From positions 62,001 to 126,000 of the forward strand of contig NC_030995.1 of the NCBI RefSeq assembly GCF_000149955.1: 64,000 nucleotides of DNA, given 5' to 3'. Both the position numbers and the translations under genes were made by a program. Under the pieces are notes generated by a model that was not told the origin of the DNA, made no database searches, and saw nothing but the letters and a program-made list of their open reading frames with translations. Position 1 is the first letter of the stretch; each line of letters begins with the position of its first letter. This document shows positions 21,149 to 33,579 of this stretch, piece after piece. This DNA is from Fusarium oxysporum f. sp. lycopersici 4287. Lineage: Eukaryota; Ascomycota; Sordariomycetes; Hypocreales; Nectriaceae.

Positions 21149-22617
21149 ATGAAGTCTACTGTCACTTTCCTAGCCATCGCGGCTGTCATACACGCCTCTC
21201 CCCTTCAAAGAAAGACAAGACGAGAATGGGCATATTTGGGACAACGTTGATAGTTTCTGCAATAATCAAGCAGAGCTTCTCAGGAATCCTGCGGGTGCTG
21301 CTAAGGTTTGGGAAGACACGGCCGCTGGTAATGAACTCGACGTTTTCATTGCTCAAAGCTGGGGTATATATCAACTCCTCTGATGCAGTATTGACTTTCA
21401 GGGTAACAGTAGCAGAATATGAGCTTAACTGTCTACTCAACGTCGAAGACAATGTCGTTGGGGGCTGTGGCACTACTGAAGGCAGCTGCAATCCTCTAGG
21501 TAGCATGAACTGTGAGGAGCAGTTCAACAAGTACGGCAGACAAGGATGGCAATGAGCATATCCTTGGAAAGACGTCTTACTGGATCTTCCTAGCTGCCAA
21601 AGGTATGTAAGCCAAGTTCAGGATGCTGAAAGAAAAACTCACTTCCGATACTATGATCGCTGGATTCCTTATTCCCAGCATGGTCAAAGACTTGGAAGGC
21701 AAAGAGGATCAGAAGTCTGATATCATGAAGTGGCTTGCTGCTGCAGTTGGTTTTGGCGGAAGCCTAGGTGGTAATGTCCCTGTAGCTGTATGTTGATTCT
21801 CTCGACGTTGAGTTGTGAAGTGAAATGCTAAATGTGACAGGGACTTTATATATCGACTCGTGCTGGTATCTTGGGCGGCATCTTCAGTACCGTGGCAGAC
21901 AAGACTGCCCCAGAAGAAATCGACACGTCTACTATCTCCGCTGCCTTGGTCGAACTATTCATAGCATCCGCCAAGCAAATTGACGAGGCTCTCAGGCTTG
22001 CTGTAGGCAGCGCCAATAGCATCGAATATTTTAAAGCTCTGCCCGACCCGAAGCCTGATGATGACTGATACAAGTCACCGATTGCCAAGTTCTTCAGCAC
22101 ATGATGGTTCCTCCTCAACGAAGATAGTATAGCCGTGGATGATGCAATCAAGTCTATCACCGAGAATATCAAGCCTAAGATCGCGAATAATGTCATGAAA
22201 GTTGCCAATCTCCGCCTTATAGCTGACAAGAGGATTCACAGCCGAGAGGACTGTGGCTATGCTACCGGCAGCCAATGGATGTCTCTTAGAGATGGGGAGG
22301 AGTACTGCTTCTACATCATGCGCTATAAGCCCTTCGGTGGTAACTACGGCGAATCGTGGACTGAGGCCGAAGAGGAAGTCTATACGAACATGGCCAAGTA
22401 TGACCTTGGAAACCGTGATTCGTACTATCGTGCCGTCCTCGACTGTGCTCTCAGTGCCGACAAACAGCTTCAGGTGGATAATTTGGGTTTTAACAACATT
22501 CCTGTTTGCTTCTTCGACCTCGAGGCGTTTTTCATCGACCATAATGACACACTAGAATGTACCAGCAACCTTATTAACAAGGTCTGTCCTCCCGTCAAGG
22601 CTACTGCAATTGCATGA
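21149..22617 (+). pseudogene. Secreted protein of unknown function, decayed
   Basis: Starts with a good signal peptide (MKSTVTFLAIAAVIHASP), but the mature frame (GHIWDNVDSFCNNQAELL) is shifted by one base from it. Another one-base shift is needed near 21538 to reach GNEHILGKTSYWIFLAAK. A GT-AG intron is seen at about 21788-21840. Within the last long segment (about 21841-22617) the frame is continuous except for two TGA codons, at about 22066 and 22111, both possibly from CGA. The rest reads as a Cys-containing protein (REDCGYATGSQWMSL, EEYCFYIMRYKPFGG, DLEAFF). I do not recognise the family with certainty. Several independent lesions make sequencing error unlikely as the sole cause. Confidence 0.6.
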
Positions 22618-23076
22618 ATGCATTGCAGACATGCTCTATCTTTTTATACTTAACTATCTATTGCTTTCTTATCATTGTCGACTTTTCTGTATATGCATAT
22701 TTATTATTTGCCAATGCTAAATTAACACACAATATACACTCACTGTAGCTGCTAACTCGTTGTTTTGTATTTATGTTAGAGAGTTTTATAAATTGAATTA
22801 TTAACTGTCCCAAAGAATCTTAGACCGCTGTTGAGCCCTGTGCGCGGAGTAGCAATATGTCAATGCCTGCCTTGCCTACCCTAAAAACAGGGCTGTTGTG
22901 GCTGTAGCCCCCACGTCGAGCGAAGTGCTTTGGTCCTAGTAGCTCCTTTGTATTATAATAGTCTTTGATATTCAAACAGTTATCATCAACAATCCTCTCA
23001 TTATCACTGCTAGTTATGCCTAGCGTCCCCAGGCAGTCGCCTGGGTTCCCATAACTCAGTATCTAGACCTATGAGT
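22618..23076. other. Intergenic between convergent genes, nothing seen
   Basis: About 460 bp of AT-rich sequence between the decayed secreted-protein gene and the stop of the ankyrin NLR. No frame with support. Confidence 0.5.
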
Positions 23077-26000
23077 CTATGACCTGCTTGTCATTAACTG
23101 TGATCTCATTTCCTCCCATAGCAATTCATAACCCTCCATCTTTGCAACAACACCAACTATGATATCATCAGCGCTATCAGCGACTCGTGCCCCCGCATCA
23201 ACCAGTAGTTTCAGTACCTCTAGTACCAGGCGATCTGAATCTTCAGGAGTGGCTCTGTCGAGATGAGGGAAGTATATTGACTGGCAAAGTGCGTTAATAG
23301 GGAGTGAGAGGGCATAACTTGGGTCAGCACCATAGCCCAGCAAGATGCGGACGACTTCGACTACGTCGCTGGAAATTTTACCGCTAATGCAGGCTCCGAG
23401 ACAATCACGCAACACCGTGTCTATAACTGTTAAGCCATATTCATCGACGGAAACTGGATCTACGCCTCCCCAGGCCTGGAGTAGGAGGGCCACTGTCGTC
23501 GGAGCTTGCTGCTTCGCCGCTGCATGCAGTGCAGAACTACCGGAGTCATCTATATAACGCGGATAAGCATCATGGTCCAGTAACCTTTGTACTAAGTGTG
23601 TGTTTCCACGACTAGCAGCTTCGTAGATAAGCGTACGACCCGACAGGGTCTCACAGTTGATGGTATTAGTCTGGCGGAGGACCTGAAGGTAGCGAGTTTC
23701 CTCGTTGTCTATAGGAGTATCGGGGGTAATCAGGAAGCCTCCTTGGCAGAAATAATGAGCTGGCTCTGGATGGGTGTTCGCGTAAGTTCGAAGACAGCGC
23801 ATGATCTCGGAACTCCCTGCTTTGTCGCAATACAGCAGTGCAAGCTGGAAGCAGTCTAACCCATCTTCATTTGCTTGGTAGGGATCGGCTCCTAGTTTGA
23901 GCAGGGTATCAATGACAGGTATGCTAGCTGCTCTCTGTACGGACAGCTGCAGGGGCGTGTTTCCTTTGAAATTAGCTCCATTGATATCAGCTCCGGCGTC
24001 CAGAAAGAGGTGAAGTATACGGCTCCAATCATGCAGGGGGAGTGGCTGGAGTTCATAATATAGCATCGTTCGACCACGGCTTCTGGGGGTTGAGACTGAG
24101 GCAAGTCTTTCTGACACCATACAAAGTTCGTGCAAAATTCCAGTATACGGATCTATATTCGAATCATTAGTATCTTAGTGACTGCAGTCAGGATTCATCA
24201 TGCTTACCAGGCAAGCAACTCATATTCACAGGCTGCTTGATGTACTTGAGCAGGTCGGCTGCAAGATCCCAATTGCGACTATCCAAAGCTAATGACAAAG
24301 GCGTTTCCTGAGAAGCCGTTTCTCCATTTCCCCAATCACACACAGAATCCAGGGAGCTGGGTCTCGAGAGTTCATAGACGAGCTTGATGCAATTGTGGCG
24401 CTTTTCCCTCACGATTTGGGCTTCGCCAGGTGTCACCTGCTTGCGGAAATCGAAGTAATTCCAATGAACCATCCAGTGCAATGGCAATTGACCACTTTGG
24501 TTCGGAGATTCGATGCTTAAACCGGCGGTACACAACATTCGGACGATTGTGGCATTACATGTTCGCATAGCGAAATGCATGAGGGAGTTCCCTTCTGTGT
24601 CTTTGATGGATGTGGATGCTCCTCTGGCTACCAATAACTTATACAGATCGACTGCTTTCTCTTCATTTGAAGCGGTCATGAGGTCCATGATTGGCGTTCG
24701 TCCACAGTTGGCTCGAGAATTAGTTTCAATCTTGTCGACAGCCAACAACAGTTTGATTGCTTCTTCCCGTTGGCTTTGACAGGCTTTGTGAAGAGGTGTT
24801 TGCCCATACCTTCTATCCCGATTATTGACATCTGCCCCAAGGGTGATCAATGCAGACATGCCCTCGACCCAACCAGATGCTGCCGCTTCGTGAAGAAGAG
24901 CAAGGCCATCAATCCCAGAAACCTTCACAAGCTTAAGATCAACCATCAGTTTGATGATGGGCAAGTCCTGTGATCGCGTAGCGTGAATGAGCAGTTCATC
25001 CACAAACTTAAGAAATCCAGCATCTGGTTTTTCCCACAGGTAGTCGCGGTCTGGTCTTTCTCTTCTTCCATAATCAGCCTTCAGACTTTCTCCAAAGGGC
25101 CCATAAAGGAAGGGATCAAATGTGTAATAGCCCTCATCACTTTCACGAGGTTTGTTTTCTTTCTCACGAAAGCTTTGCTTTAGGGCGTCGAAGATGGCGG
25201 AAAACATTTCGATGTCTGTTCCTTCTGAGTAGAATTTGAAAGGACTCTCATTTGCCTTGTTTGCCAATGCACGAGCTCTTTCAACCGTGAAATCGTTCAG
25301 TGACGGGAGTGAGAGTACTGGCGACTTTTCGTACTGTCCAAATCGTGTTTTGAGTTTCAAAAGCCGCTTGATGATTTCGGTTTGACCTGCGGATACTGCC
25401 CAGTGAAGTGGAGTGAGTCCTTTGATATCGCAGCAGAATGGAGCTGTGTCATACCGCCACAGCATTTCAATAATATCCGCATGACCCTTGAAAGCTGCCC
25501 AGAATGTTGGAGTCCATCCTGCAAGATCCGGTAGCTCAGGACTGGCTCCTGATTTGAGAAGAGTTTCGACGATGCCATTGTGGCCCATGGATACGGCCCA
25601 GTGCAATGGTGTCCACCCATGAGAGTCAGCTTTATTTAAGTTCTGTATCTGGATGCTTGGAGCTCCCAGCTGGGTGCGGCCAGATCTATAATCCACATAT
25701 TTGCAAAAACCCCAGAATGCGGCGACGTGTAAAGCAAGTACGTTTCTGGGACTAGAGTCGAACACAGATTCGGAGACAGAAGTATCGAGATGAGCTTTGA
25801 AGTTCAAAAGTTGCCAAGAGCTTTCCCGAAGGACGTCGTCTTCTAAAAACTCCGAAAGCTGGTTAAAGCATTCTTCCTCAGCTTCTTGAGCATGGTAGCC
25901 ATAGAAGTTCGCTGCATAATGTAGGAACGGCTGCTTCTGACAACGTTGAGTGATCTCTTCGTGGGACGTACAGCGGCCCTGGCGCATCTCATTTGTTGAC

Positions 26001-27915
26001 ATGTATGAGATGCAACTGCGAACAATTGTCAGATGGGGATGCTTATCCATTCCTTCTGGTTGACTCTGGAGGAATCTTCGCGCAGTTGAATGTACCAACT
26101 CGACGGTTTTTTCTGGTCCTGAAACGACGAGTAATCCAAGGCAGGATGATATAATATTTTTGGAACTTTGAAGATCCTCAGGATCGATCTCCAGCATCCC
26201 TTCCTCGGTAGCGAGGGCATGTTGCAATTCGGTCATTCGTAAAGGCTCCTTGACGTAAGAAATGAAATTCAATGATTTCAAGGCGAGGTTCCTCAGACCA
26301 GGGGCTTGCTTGACTATACGGTCAAACGTGCTAAGGTACGCCTCGTCGTAATTAGCTGGTAACGAGATCAAGGCTTTTCGTATGTCTTTGATAGTGAGAA
26401 GGCTGGTGATGTGATCCATGATGAGCCGAGAAAGTAGGAACCTATCAAACCTATCAGTCTATCAGCATACCAGATGACTCCTGATTGAACTTACGACCCC
26501 GCCGCCCTTTTCACAATCGCAGACACAAGATCTGACTTCAATTCTGTTCCAATTGACTCGACATCAACTTCTCCATGCTCCAATCGGTGATTAACGTAGA
26601 AATCCAAGTCTTGTCTCGTGGCTGAAATTTCCACCCTTGGCTTCTTCTCAAAATGCTTTCTGATCTTTGGCAGATCGCGAGCTGTTGCAAAGATTCTGAC
26701 TCCTAGCTCCTGCAATGTTAACAGGATATTGAAAAGCTTAGGAAGGAAGGGACACTCGTCAAGCGCATCAAGAATGATACATGTGGTCGTTGATTTAGCA
26801 ATGGCCCCAAGGACATTGATCAGGTCGGTCATCATTAGATTCTGGGACCCCTTTTCATACAGAGCCAATGCCTCTTGGGGGATGATAGGGCAGCTGTGGA
26901 GTGCTTGGGCGATGAGGCTGCGGAGGACATTGCTCACAGACTCTTTGGGTTTGCTGCTGCTGAAAAAGTGTGAGGCGATGGCTGTGCCAGGTAAAGTACC
27001 AGACTTGACATCTCGGAGAACGAGTGCACTGTTATCAATGGAGTTAGTATCACAGATTCGCCCTGTCATGAATTACCATTGGGGGGAAGTCTTACGTTAA
27101 TACTGTTTTCCCAGCACCAGCTAGAATTCATTCAGTATTGAGAATGTCTAGAGAGGAAGAGAAACTTACGTTTACCATAACCCCAAACGACAGGCGTTGA
27201 GCCACTGCGCCAAGACTGATAGCAAGAGCCCGATAGAAATATCTGCCACGTAGAGGGACAGTAATCCTCCAGGTGAGAGGTTGAAACCTCAATTGCGACA
27301 TCCGACTTATACCAGGCAATTATTTCCTTTGCTTCGGTACCTATTGATACACATTATGGTGCCTTGTCCACTAGATAGAAAGACAAATTTGTTAGAAAGA
27401 CTTACTGTGCCTAAAGTCTTGCAGTTCTTTGTTCGTGGCGATTGCAACGGTTCTTGACAAATGATTAGCTATGATTCATATACCAGCCGAGCGACCTACA
27501 AACTATCGGCTTGCAAGGCAGACGAGAAAATGCCATTGTAGCGATGCAGCATGTTTACTTTATCCTGCAACTCCGATTCAGACAATGGCCAAGCCAGAGC
27601 AGCCACCTTGGCTTTAATTCTGCCATATGACACTTTTCTCTCCAGCTTTGCCTTCAGGTGTTCCACTTCCTGTTTGCAGTCGTTCAAAGCCTTGATGAGA
27701 GTCTGGTTGTTCTGGCTGTTGACCTTTCTCGCCTGGATGAGGTCGTCGAGCTGTAAAAGAACAGAGGTGAGCGTTGCAAGCTCCCCAATGTATGAGGTTA
27801 ATGATTTAGGCGCGCCTCGAACGCTGGCAATGTAGGTGTAGCTGAGCTTGGTGACTTCTATCGCTAGACTTAGGAGCCCTGCGGCGCCGGAAACGATACC
27901 GAGGACTTCGGCCAT
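23077..27915 (-). CDS. NLR: HeLo-like N-terminal domain - NACHT - ankyrin repeats
   Basis: Seven exons: 27915-27500, 27452-27406, 27340-27170, 27120-27096, 27028-26495, 26441-24208 and 24152-23077. Introns are 47-67 bp. The sum is 4503 nt, 1500 residues. Residues 1 to about 130 (MAEVLGIVSGAAGLLSLA...) match the fungal STAND N-terminal (HeLo-like/SesA-type) helical domain. The NACHT P-loop GKPGAGKT (K216) is split by an intron, and Walker B is CIILDALDE (D307). A winged-helix-like region (LIMDHITSLLTIKDIRKALISLP) follows, and then from about residue 600 a long series of ankyrin repeats (DSHGWTPLHWAVSMGHNGIV and similar) to the C-terminus. Presumed cytosolic immune or incompatibility receptor with a membrane-targeting death effector domain; ligand unknown. 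The gene is intact. Confidence 0.88.
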
Positions 27916-28388
27916 TTTGCTTCTGCCGTTGTACTCACGGTTGAGTTGAAGTTTTGGCTGCCTCTTGGTGATGATCAGCTGCGCGGGGTTTATTTCAGCT
28001 GAAAGGTTGTCTCACTTGCACGGGACTAAAATTGCCGTTGGCGTATTTAAAGCTCTTTTACTGGCCACAGAGCTACACATGTAATCAGCCTCGATAAAAA
28101 TAGCTAATGACAGGGGTCTTATGATCGCGAATGGGATATGGTGTTTCAAGCCAGAGTTGAAGAAAGTATTATTTAAAATTCCTTTTCCCTCCACTTATTA
28201 AAGCGACTGTAACGATTATTAGAGTCATAGCTATTTAAGCATTATAATCAGAAATGCGTTTTATTTCCTCTAGCCAATTCATATCCAGTTTTATATACAG
28301 TAGGGTATATAACCTACTCGGAGTCTATATCTGATATTAATAGTAGAGTTGGGGAAGGCTAGTTCTATAAAGTAATACTAAACCTCCC
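27916..28388. other. Intergenic, AT-rich, nothing seen
   Basis: About 470 bp upstream of the ankyrin NLR and downstream of the GT32 gene. No supported frame. Confidence 0.5.
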
Positions 28389-29534
28389 TCATCCTGTTAT
28401 TCTTGGCCAATCCCTACAAAGACCAAAAAGTCTTCGACAAACCTTTCCATACTCCCCTACGAAATTGAAATGCTTCCACAATCCCGTGCCGTGATGGCAT
28501 AATCTCGCCGCCGGGTCTGTTATCGGTTTTCTGCCCATAACGTCGTTACGGCTTCCGTGACTTGGACTTTGTAACGTTAGCATTCCACGAAAGGTAGATT
28601 ATGCTTAGGGGGAAATGAACTTACTGAAAGCCGGTTATAGGAAGGATAAGGATATCGTGAACCAACTTGGATTTACCCCCGTCCTTCAGGCCTGTTAAGC
28701 TGGCCCATCGAAAGCCGACGTGGTCCACTAGCCAGGACTTTGTGGCAAGAGTAACAGCTGCAGGGCCAGTTCGCTTAAGTGGGTCACTATTCTGAGCGGT
28801 TGGTTCGTTGTTTTTGGTATAATTGCGTAGATTATCCATATATCGTTCAAATACCGGGTGTTGAGGGGCAGCAGCGAAAGCCCATTGTGATAGTTGTTGA
28901 GGATATGTATAGCTTTGGCGCCAGTATGCATCGGACTCCGGGTCATTATCGGCTTCTAAGCCCCAAAGAAGGCTAACTACTGGCGTTTCATAGTCTGGCG
29001 TTACCGAAGTGTTATAATAGCCATGAACCTTTCCTGTTTTCGGGTCTGTCCAGGTAGCCATATCTGATCCGCTTATCCAGGTAGCAGGATGTTGTATGAG
29101 CTCAGTATCGAGATCCCCATACTACATGGCTTAGAAAGAAGTGTAAAATGTTTTCACAGTGAACTTACTATTCCACCAAAGTGTTTGCACACCAAAATGC
29201 GAAATACATCGCTTCGCTCGACTGGTGTTAGGAGTGTGTCATAGCGCTCAAGGAAGTCGTTCTCGAATTCTTCCACCAACGCACGCATCCCTGTATCATC
29301 CCAGAATAAGTACGCCATCGACGGTCCACGGTCAACGTAAATTGCGTCCTCGAGCCACAATTCAACCCAAGGCAGTATCCTGGGATTCCAGCTATCGGCC
29401 GCCGTCTTTTTCCAAGTTTGGTGGACGAGCAATGGAATATTGGAGAATGGCATTTGTCTCTCTCTTTTTGATAGGGCGGCCTTGGAGGCTATACGAGCAG
29501 CATCAAGGATGTTGTGCGGTTGTTTACTGTGCAT
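28389..29534 (-). CDS. GT32 family glycosyltransferase (OCH1-like alpha-1,6-mannosyltransferase-like)
   Basis: Three exons 29534-29169, 29121-28625 and 28566-28389 (introns 47 and 58 bp) sum to 1041 nt, 346 residues from the first ATG. The core IPLLVHQTWKK opens the domain. The DxD nucleotide-sugar motif GGIYGDLDTE is built across the first intron, and the C-terminal block PITDPAARLCHHGTGLW is typical of the family. The frame stays open upstream of the chosen ATG (PYWAD), and a possible upstream exon with donor GTAAGT at about 29627 lies next to the assembly gap at 29676. A signal anchor exon may therefore be missing. Expected role: Golgi protein or lipid glycosylation. Confidence 0.8.
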
Positions 29535-31477
29535 ATCAGCCCAATATGGGGGGGTATGCCATGCTTAATTCCAGTGTTAGCCTAATGAGCATTTCCTATG
29601 GTGAACGGTTTTGAAATGTCCGACTTACCACCTCCCGTGCCGTTGAACGAATGAACATGCCTATAGATTAATGGANNNNNNNNNNNNNNNNNNNNNNNNN
29701 NNNNNNNNNNNNNNNNNNNNNNNNNNNNNNNNNNNNNNNNNNNNNNNNNNNNNNNNNNNNNNNNNNNNNNNNNNNNNNNNNNNNNNNNNNNNNNNNNNNN
29801 NNNNNNNNNNNNNNNNNNNNNNNNNNNNNNNNNNNNNNNNNNNNNNNNNNNNNNNNNNNNNNNNNNNNNNNNNNNNNNNNNNNNNNNNNNNNNNNNNNNN
29901 NNNNNNNNNNNNNNNNNNNNNNNNNNNNNNNNNNNNNNNNNNNNNNNNNNNNNNNNNNCATTCTCCAGGGAATCTTGATCACTTTGTATTTCGATCCAGA
30001 GGTTCTTGTTTCAAGACACCAAGAGATAAGTATAACAGCCCTTCAACTTCAATTCTAATCGTACAAAAGAGACAAGAGTACATTTAGGGGTTGGGAATAT
30101 TGCTTTTACTGGGGGGTCTCTTCCTGGACTTCACCCCCTACGATTACGTCAACTTCAGGCTTGAGTGGTCTCTTTACGCGCTTATCTCTTTGCGATGTAT
30201 TGTGATGCGCGGAGGGCTTGCTATCAGGGTTAGTTGATGAGAGTTGGTGCACAGATACTTAAGTTCCCAGCCACGTTAACTCTAACAAGTTAGCTTATAT
30301 ACAGTGGGGGAATATAATCAGATCACCCTTTCGAAAGCCTGGTGAAACGAATTCCATATTCGCTTCCCCCGCGCCCGAAATTCGCTGGTGGCGCAGTCTA
30401 CGTAACTGCCTCTGGTAAAAGCTACGCTAATGCACATAGAACCCGTCTTGGCATAAAAGCTTGGCATGAACTGTGTATCGTGGAGAGAGCACGGGCTTTC
30501 AGTGGACGCAAGAGCGAGCGACAAGTCATGACGAGTGGAGAACTGGTAACTCTTGAGAAACGCGGCCTGGCTACTGTGCACACCGAGAACAGCCCATGGA
30601 GACAGATGTATTGAGAGGTAATCGTAAATCCGAAGAGAGACTCCAACGTTGACTAAAATAGTTTCTTGCAGCGTATAACGCAAGCTACATTAAGCAGAAG
30701 CGAGACGTCTTGGAACTTAGCGTGAAGCCCCTTAATGATGCAGCTACCTAGCTGATTGCTGGCCATAAGGTTGAACTTTAGGCTGCTCACACAGATAATG
30801 AGCATACAATACTCAATCACGCGGGATCTTGCTGTCCAAACGTATCTCCTTCGCTTTGCTACTTGTAGCTTAGCGCTTGCGGTAGCAGAAGTGGGGGAAC
30901 GAAGAAATGTCTTGTGATGGTGCGTCAAGCTCCGTTGAGTCACGGAAGCTTCCAACGAAGCAAATTCGCTGACTGACTCTTCGTCAGATCACCTCTATAG
31001 GATCACAACTGAGGTTTACCCACACCAAATTGAGCCTGGCCCGCTCAGGCTACGCGCGTCCACCTGGTGAACTTGGTGCTCCACAAGGGCCTCCGCCGTT
31101 AGACCAACCGCATGCTTTTAGTCTAAATACCGCCATGTTCTTTAGTACCCTCAGCTAGCACTAAAGAGCAGCCACAAATTCTGGCCACAACGTTGGAGGC
31201 GAAAAATGAGGACGCGTCATCAGGAGAAAGGGTCTTGTCACTTGTGAAACATCTGATCTACTGGCTTACTGGAATGAATTGCTCGCGATCTTTGCTCCGC
31301 CAGAACCATGGTGCTTGGGAATCACCTTGGACCCAAAGCGCCTCTTGAAAAGTTCGATAAGAAGGAGAGGAGAAACTATTCCTGCTCTTCCCCAATGTTG
31401 TCCTGGTCAATTGCTCCCGTTATTTTCACACTCGCTCTGTACCTGTCACTGGTAATACACGTCAAAGACAACATACC
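29535..31477. other. Gene-poor stretch including an assembly gap
   Basis: The gap occupies 29676-29958. Outside it I see no frame with recognisable motifs; frames of 90-121 codons at 30318-30683 overlap on both strands and are not supported. Sequence from 31200 on is the probable leader of the AIM6-like gene. Confidence 0.5.
29676..29958. other. Assembly gap (283 N)
   Basis: Run of 283 undetermined bases. It may hide an upstream exon of the GT32 gene. Confidence 0.95.
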
Positions 31478-32776
31478 ATGAAGTATTCGTCGTACTTCTA
31501 TGTTAAACGTCTAGCCGGGCTCGGCGAATATAGGCTACTTCCCTCACAGAGAGATGGCGATTTGTGCCAAGTTGAACGCTGTCTGCCACAGCAGAAACAA
31601 CACATATCAAGAGCACGGCAAAAGCGCGCCGGATTATGGCCTGCCGCCGTCTTTTGTACAGTGATAATCATGTACGTTGTATCGATTCATACTCATTGTA
31701 GCGAAAATATACCTACAGCGGCTAACGGTTGAGATAGAGCGCCTCTTTTCTTAATATTTCCCGTCTGCTTGTCAAACGCCCTATATACATATGAGACGAC
31801 ACTGTTTACGTTTTACGACCGATTTTACAGGCTTGGAAATTCAACATACAATGCAGCGGTATGGAGCACGGAATTATCGCGCCTTGTCTCTCCAGTAATG
31901 TGTCACTCTCACAACGATTATTGGAGACCTCATCCTCTCTTTTCAGCGCTCGCTGTAGGCTGCGCGAGCGTTGAAGCAGATGTATGGCTTAGTCCAGACG
32001 GAGAAGACCTTCTAGTCGGTCATGACAAACGATCACTTTCCTCAAGTCGGACACTACGATCACTCTATATCGACCCGCTTTTACAGATCTTGAACTCAAT
32101 GAACCGGCCAGCGCCGCACCAAATCTTCAATCCCACCGCCCAAGCCTGTGGTGTCTTTGCCACAGAGCCGGATAAAACATTGATACTGATCATCGATGTG
32201 AAGGACGACCCAGTCAAGACTTGGCCCTTGGTTCTTCAGCAGCTAGAGCCATTGCGTGATATGAGATACCTATCTCGACACGACAAAACAATGGCGACAA
32301 ATCAGACATTCTGGCCTGGACCCATAACCATAGTGGGCACAGGAAACATTATTAAACGGCGCGACATAAACCTTGGCACCGACCTTGAGGAATGGCAGCA
32401 GCGCCACGATGCTTTTCTTGACGCTCCTTTACATTTGCTCACTGAAACAGGGTTCAGTCAAAACAACGGGTTTTACGGCCCCTATGAATTAGAAGATGAA
32501 TTCTATACCGCCTCGGCCCCTTTCAACAAAGCCATTGGCAGTGTTCGGACGGGCTTCAGCACTCAGCAGATGGAAACTCTGCAGAACCAGCTTCGAATTG
32601 CAAAGCAACGAAACTTGAAGTCAAGATTATGGGGATTACCTGATTGGCCGATATCCTATAGGGACTACGTGTGGAAAATACTTATGCAAGAGGGGATTGA
32701 TTTACTGAATGCAAATGACATCGCCAGTGTAGCGATAAAGTATCGACAGTTAGGATACCCAAGGGAAGTTGCATAA
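31478..32776 (+). CDS. AIM6-like protein (PI-PLC-like phosphodiesterase fold)
   Basis: Two exons, 31478-31671 and 31738-32776, joined across a 66-bp intron (GTACGT donor, GGCTAACGG branch, GATAG acceptor), sum to 1233 nt, 410 residues. The intron falls inside a single membrane helix (about residues 53-78, LWPAAVFCTVII then continuing hydrophobic). The rest is the AIM6/PLC-like phosphodiesterase domain: VMCHSHNDYW with the first catalytic-type His, ASVEADVWL with Glu and Asp, LLVGHD, and LIIDVKDD. AIM6 is named for altered mitochondrial inheritance in yeast; its biochemical substrate is not established. The preceding TTG near 31769 is not a start. Confidence 0.85.
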
Positions 32777-33579
32777 ATTGGTGTATCTCTATCTTTTATA
32801 CTTTTGTACAACATCGGTTTGATGTATTATACGGGGCGGTTGGTAGTCTTATAAACTTCTATGAGACATGTAGAATAATTAAGGCAGTAACTGTCGACGA
32901 ACAAGTTCTTCAGTCCAACACTTTTCTTATTCAAAACTAGAGGCTATGTACACTACATCGTTTAGACAGCTCATTTGTCGTGTTCATCATCAAGGTAGTT
33001 AAGGATAGCTGGTGATACCTGACGCGTGGCACATCATTTAGCGCCATGCCAGAAAACAAGTCTAACATAGTCCAGACCCACGTAACGGAGAATAACCCCC
33101 GTCATGCACATATGCCATGGTACACATCTTGAGCAAACGATAACGGCCATCGCAAAGCCAGTATCACATCTGGCCCATCATCGAGTTACGGAGCAGCCAA
33201 TCTAATTCGAGATATATTTAAGCCGCATGCAACTAGTCTGGCGGTAAGACCCGTGTGACGCGTAATGGTCTATTTCCTGATCCTGTCAATTCCCGCACCC
33301 AATGCCTTGGTCCATGCTCTCGACGCTTAGTCGATGCTAAGCTTTTTTGCCAAGACGGGTTCTAAATATGTCCTGGAGTATCATTGGGGGTTAGCTCTGT
33401 AACTGCCCCGCATCAACTGGAGTGATCGACCTTCAGTTGGCCCAAGGGACTACGTTAGTCAAAGTCTAATTAATCTCAAACCCGAAAATGCTTCTCCAAT
33501 CAGATGGTGCGACTGACGTGCACAAAGCTCACAGTCGGGTGCTATTGCTGCAGGAATCGAGAACGCCAGCAACTCCTTG
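32777..33579. other. Intergenic between convergent genes, nothing seen
   Basis: About 800 bp between the stop codons of the AIM6-like and HET genes. No supported frame or repeat. Confidence 0.5.

Noticed and set aside
29668..30087. Long frames across the N run on both strands
   Set aside because: Artefact of undetermined bases.
30318..30683. Overlapping frames of 90-121 codons
   Set aside because: No motif and mutually overlapping on both strands in a gene-poor stretch.
31020..31130. tRNA-like sequence on the minus strand (GGTTGGTCTAACGGC)
   Set aside because: The D-arm-like start is not followed by a proper anticodon stem or a GTTCRA T-loop at the right spacing.
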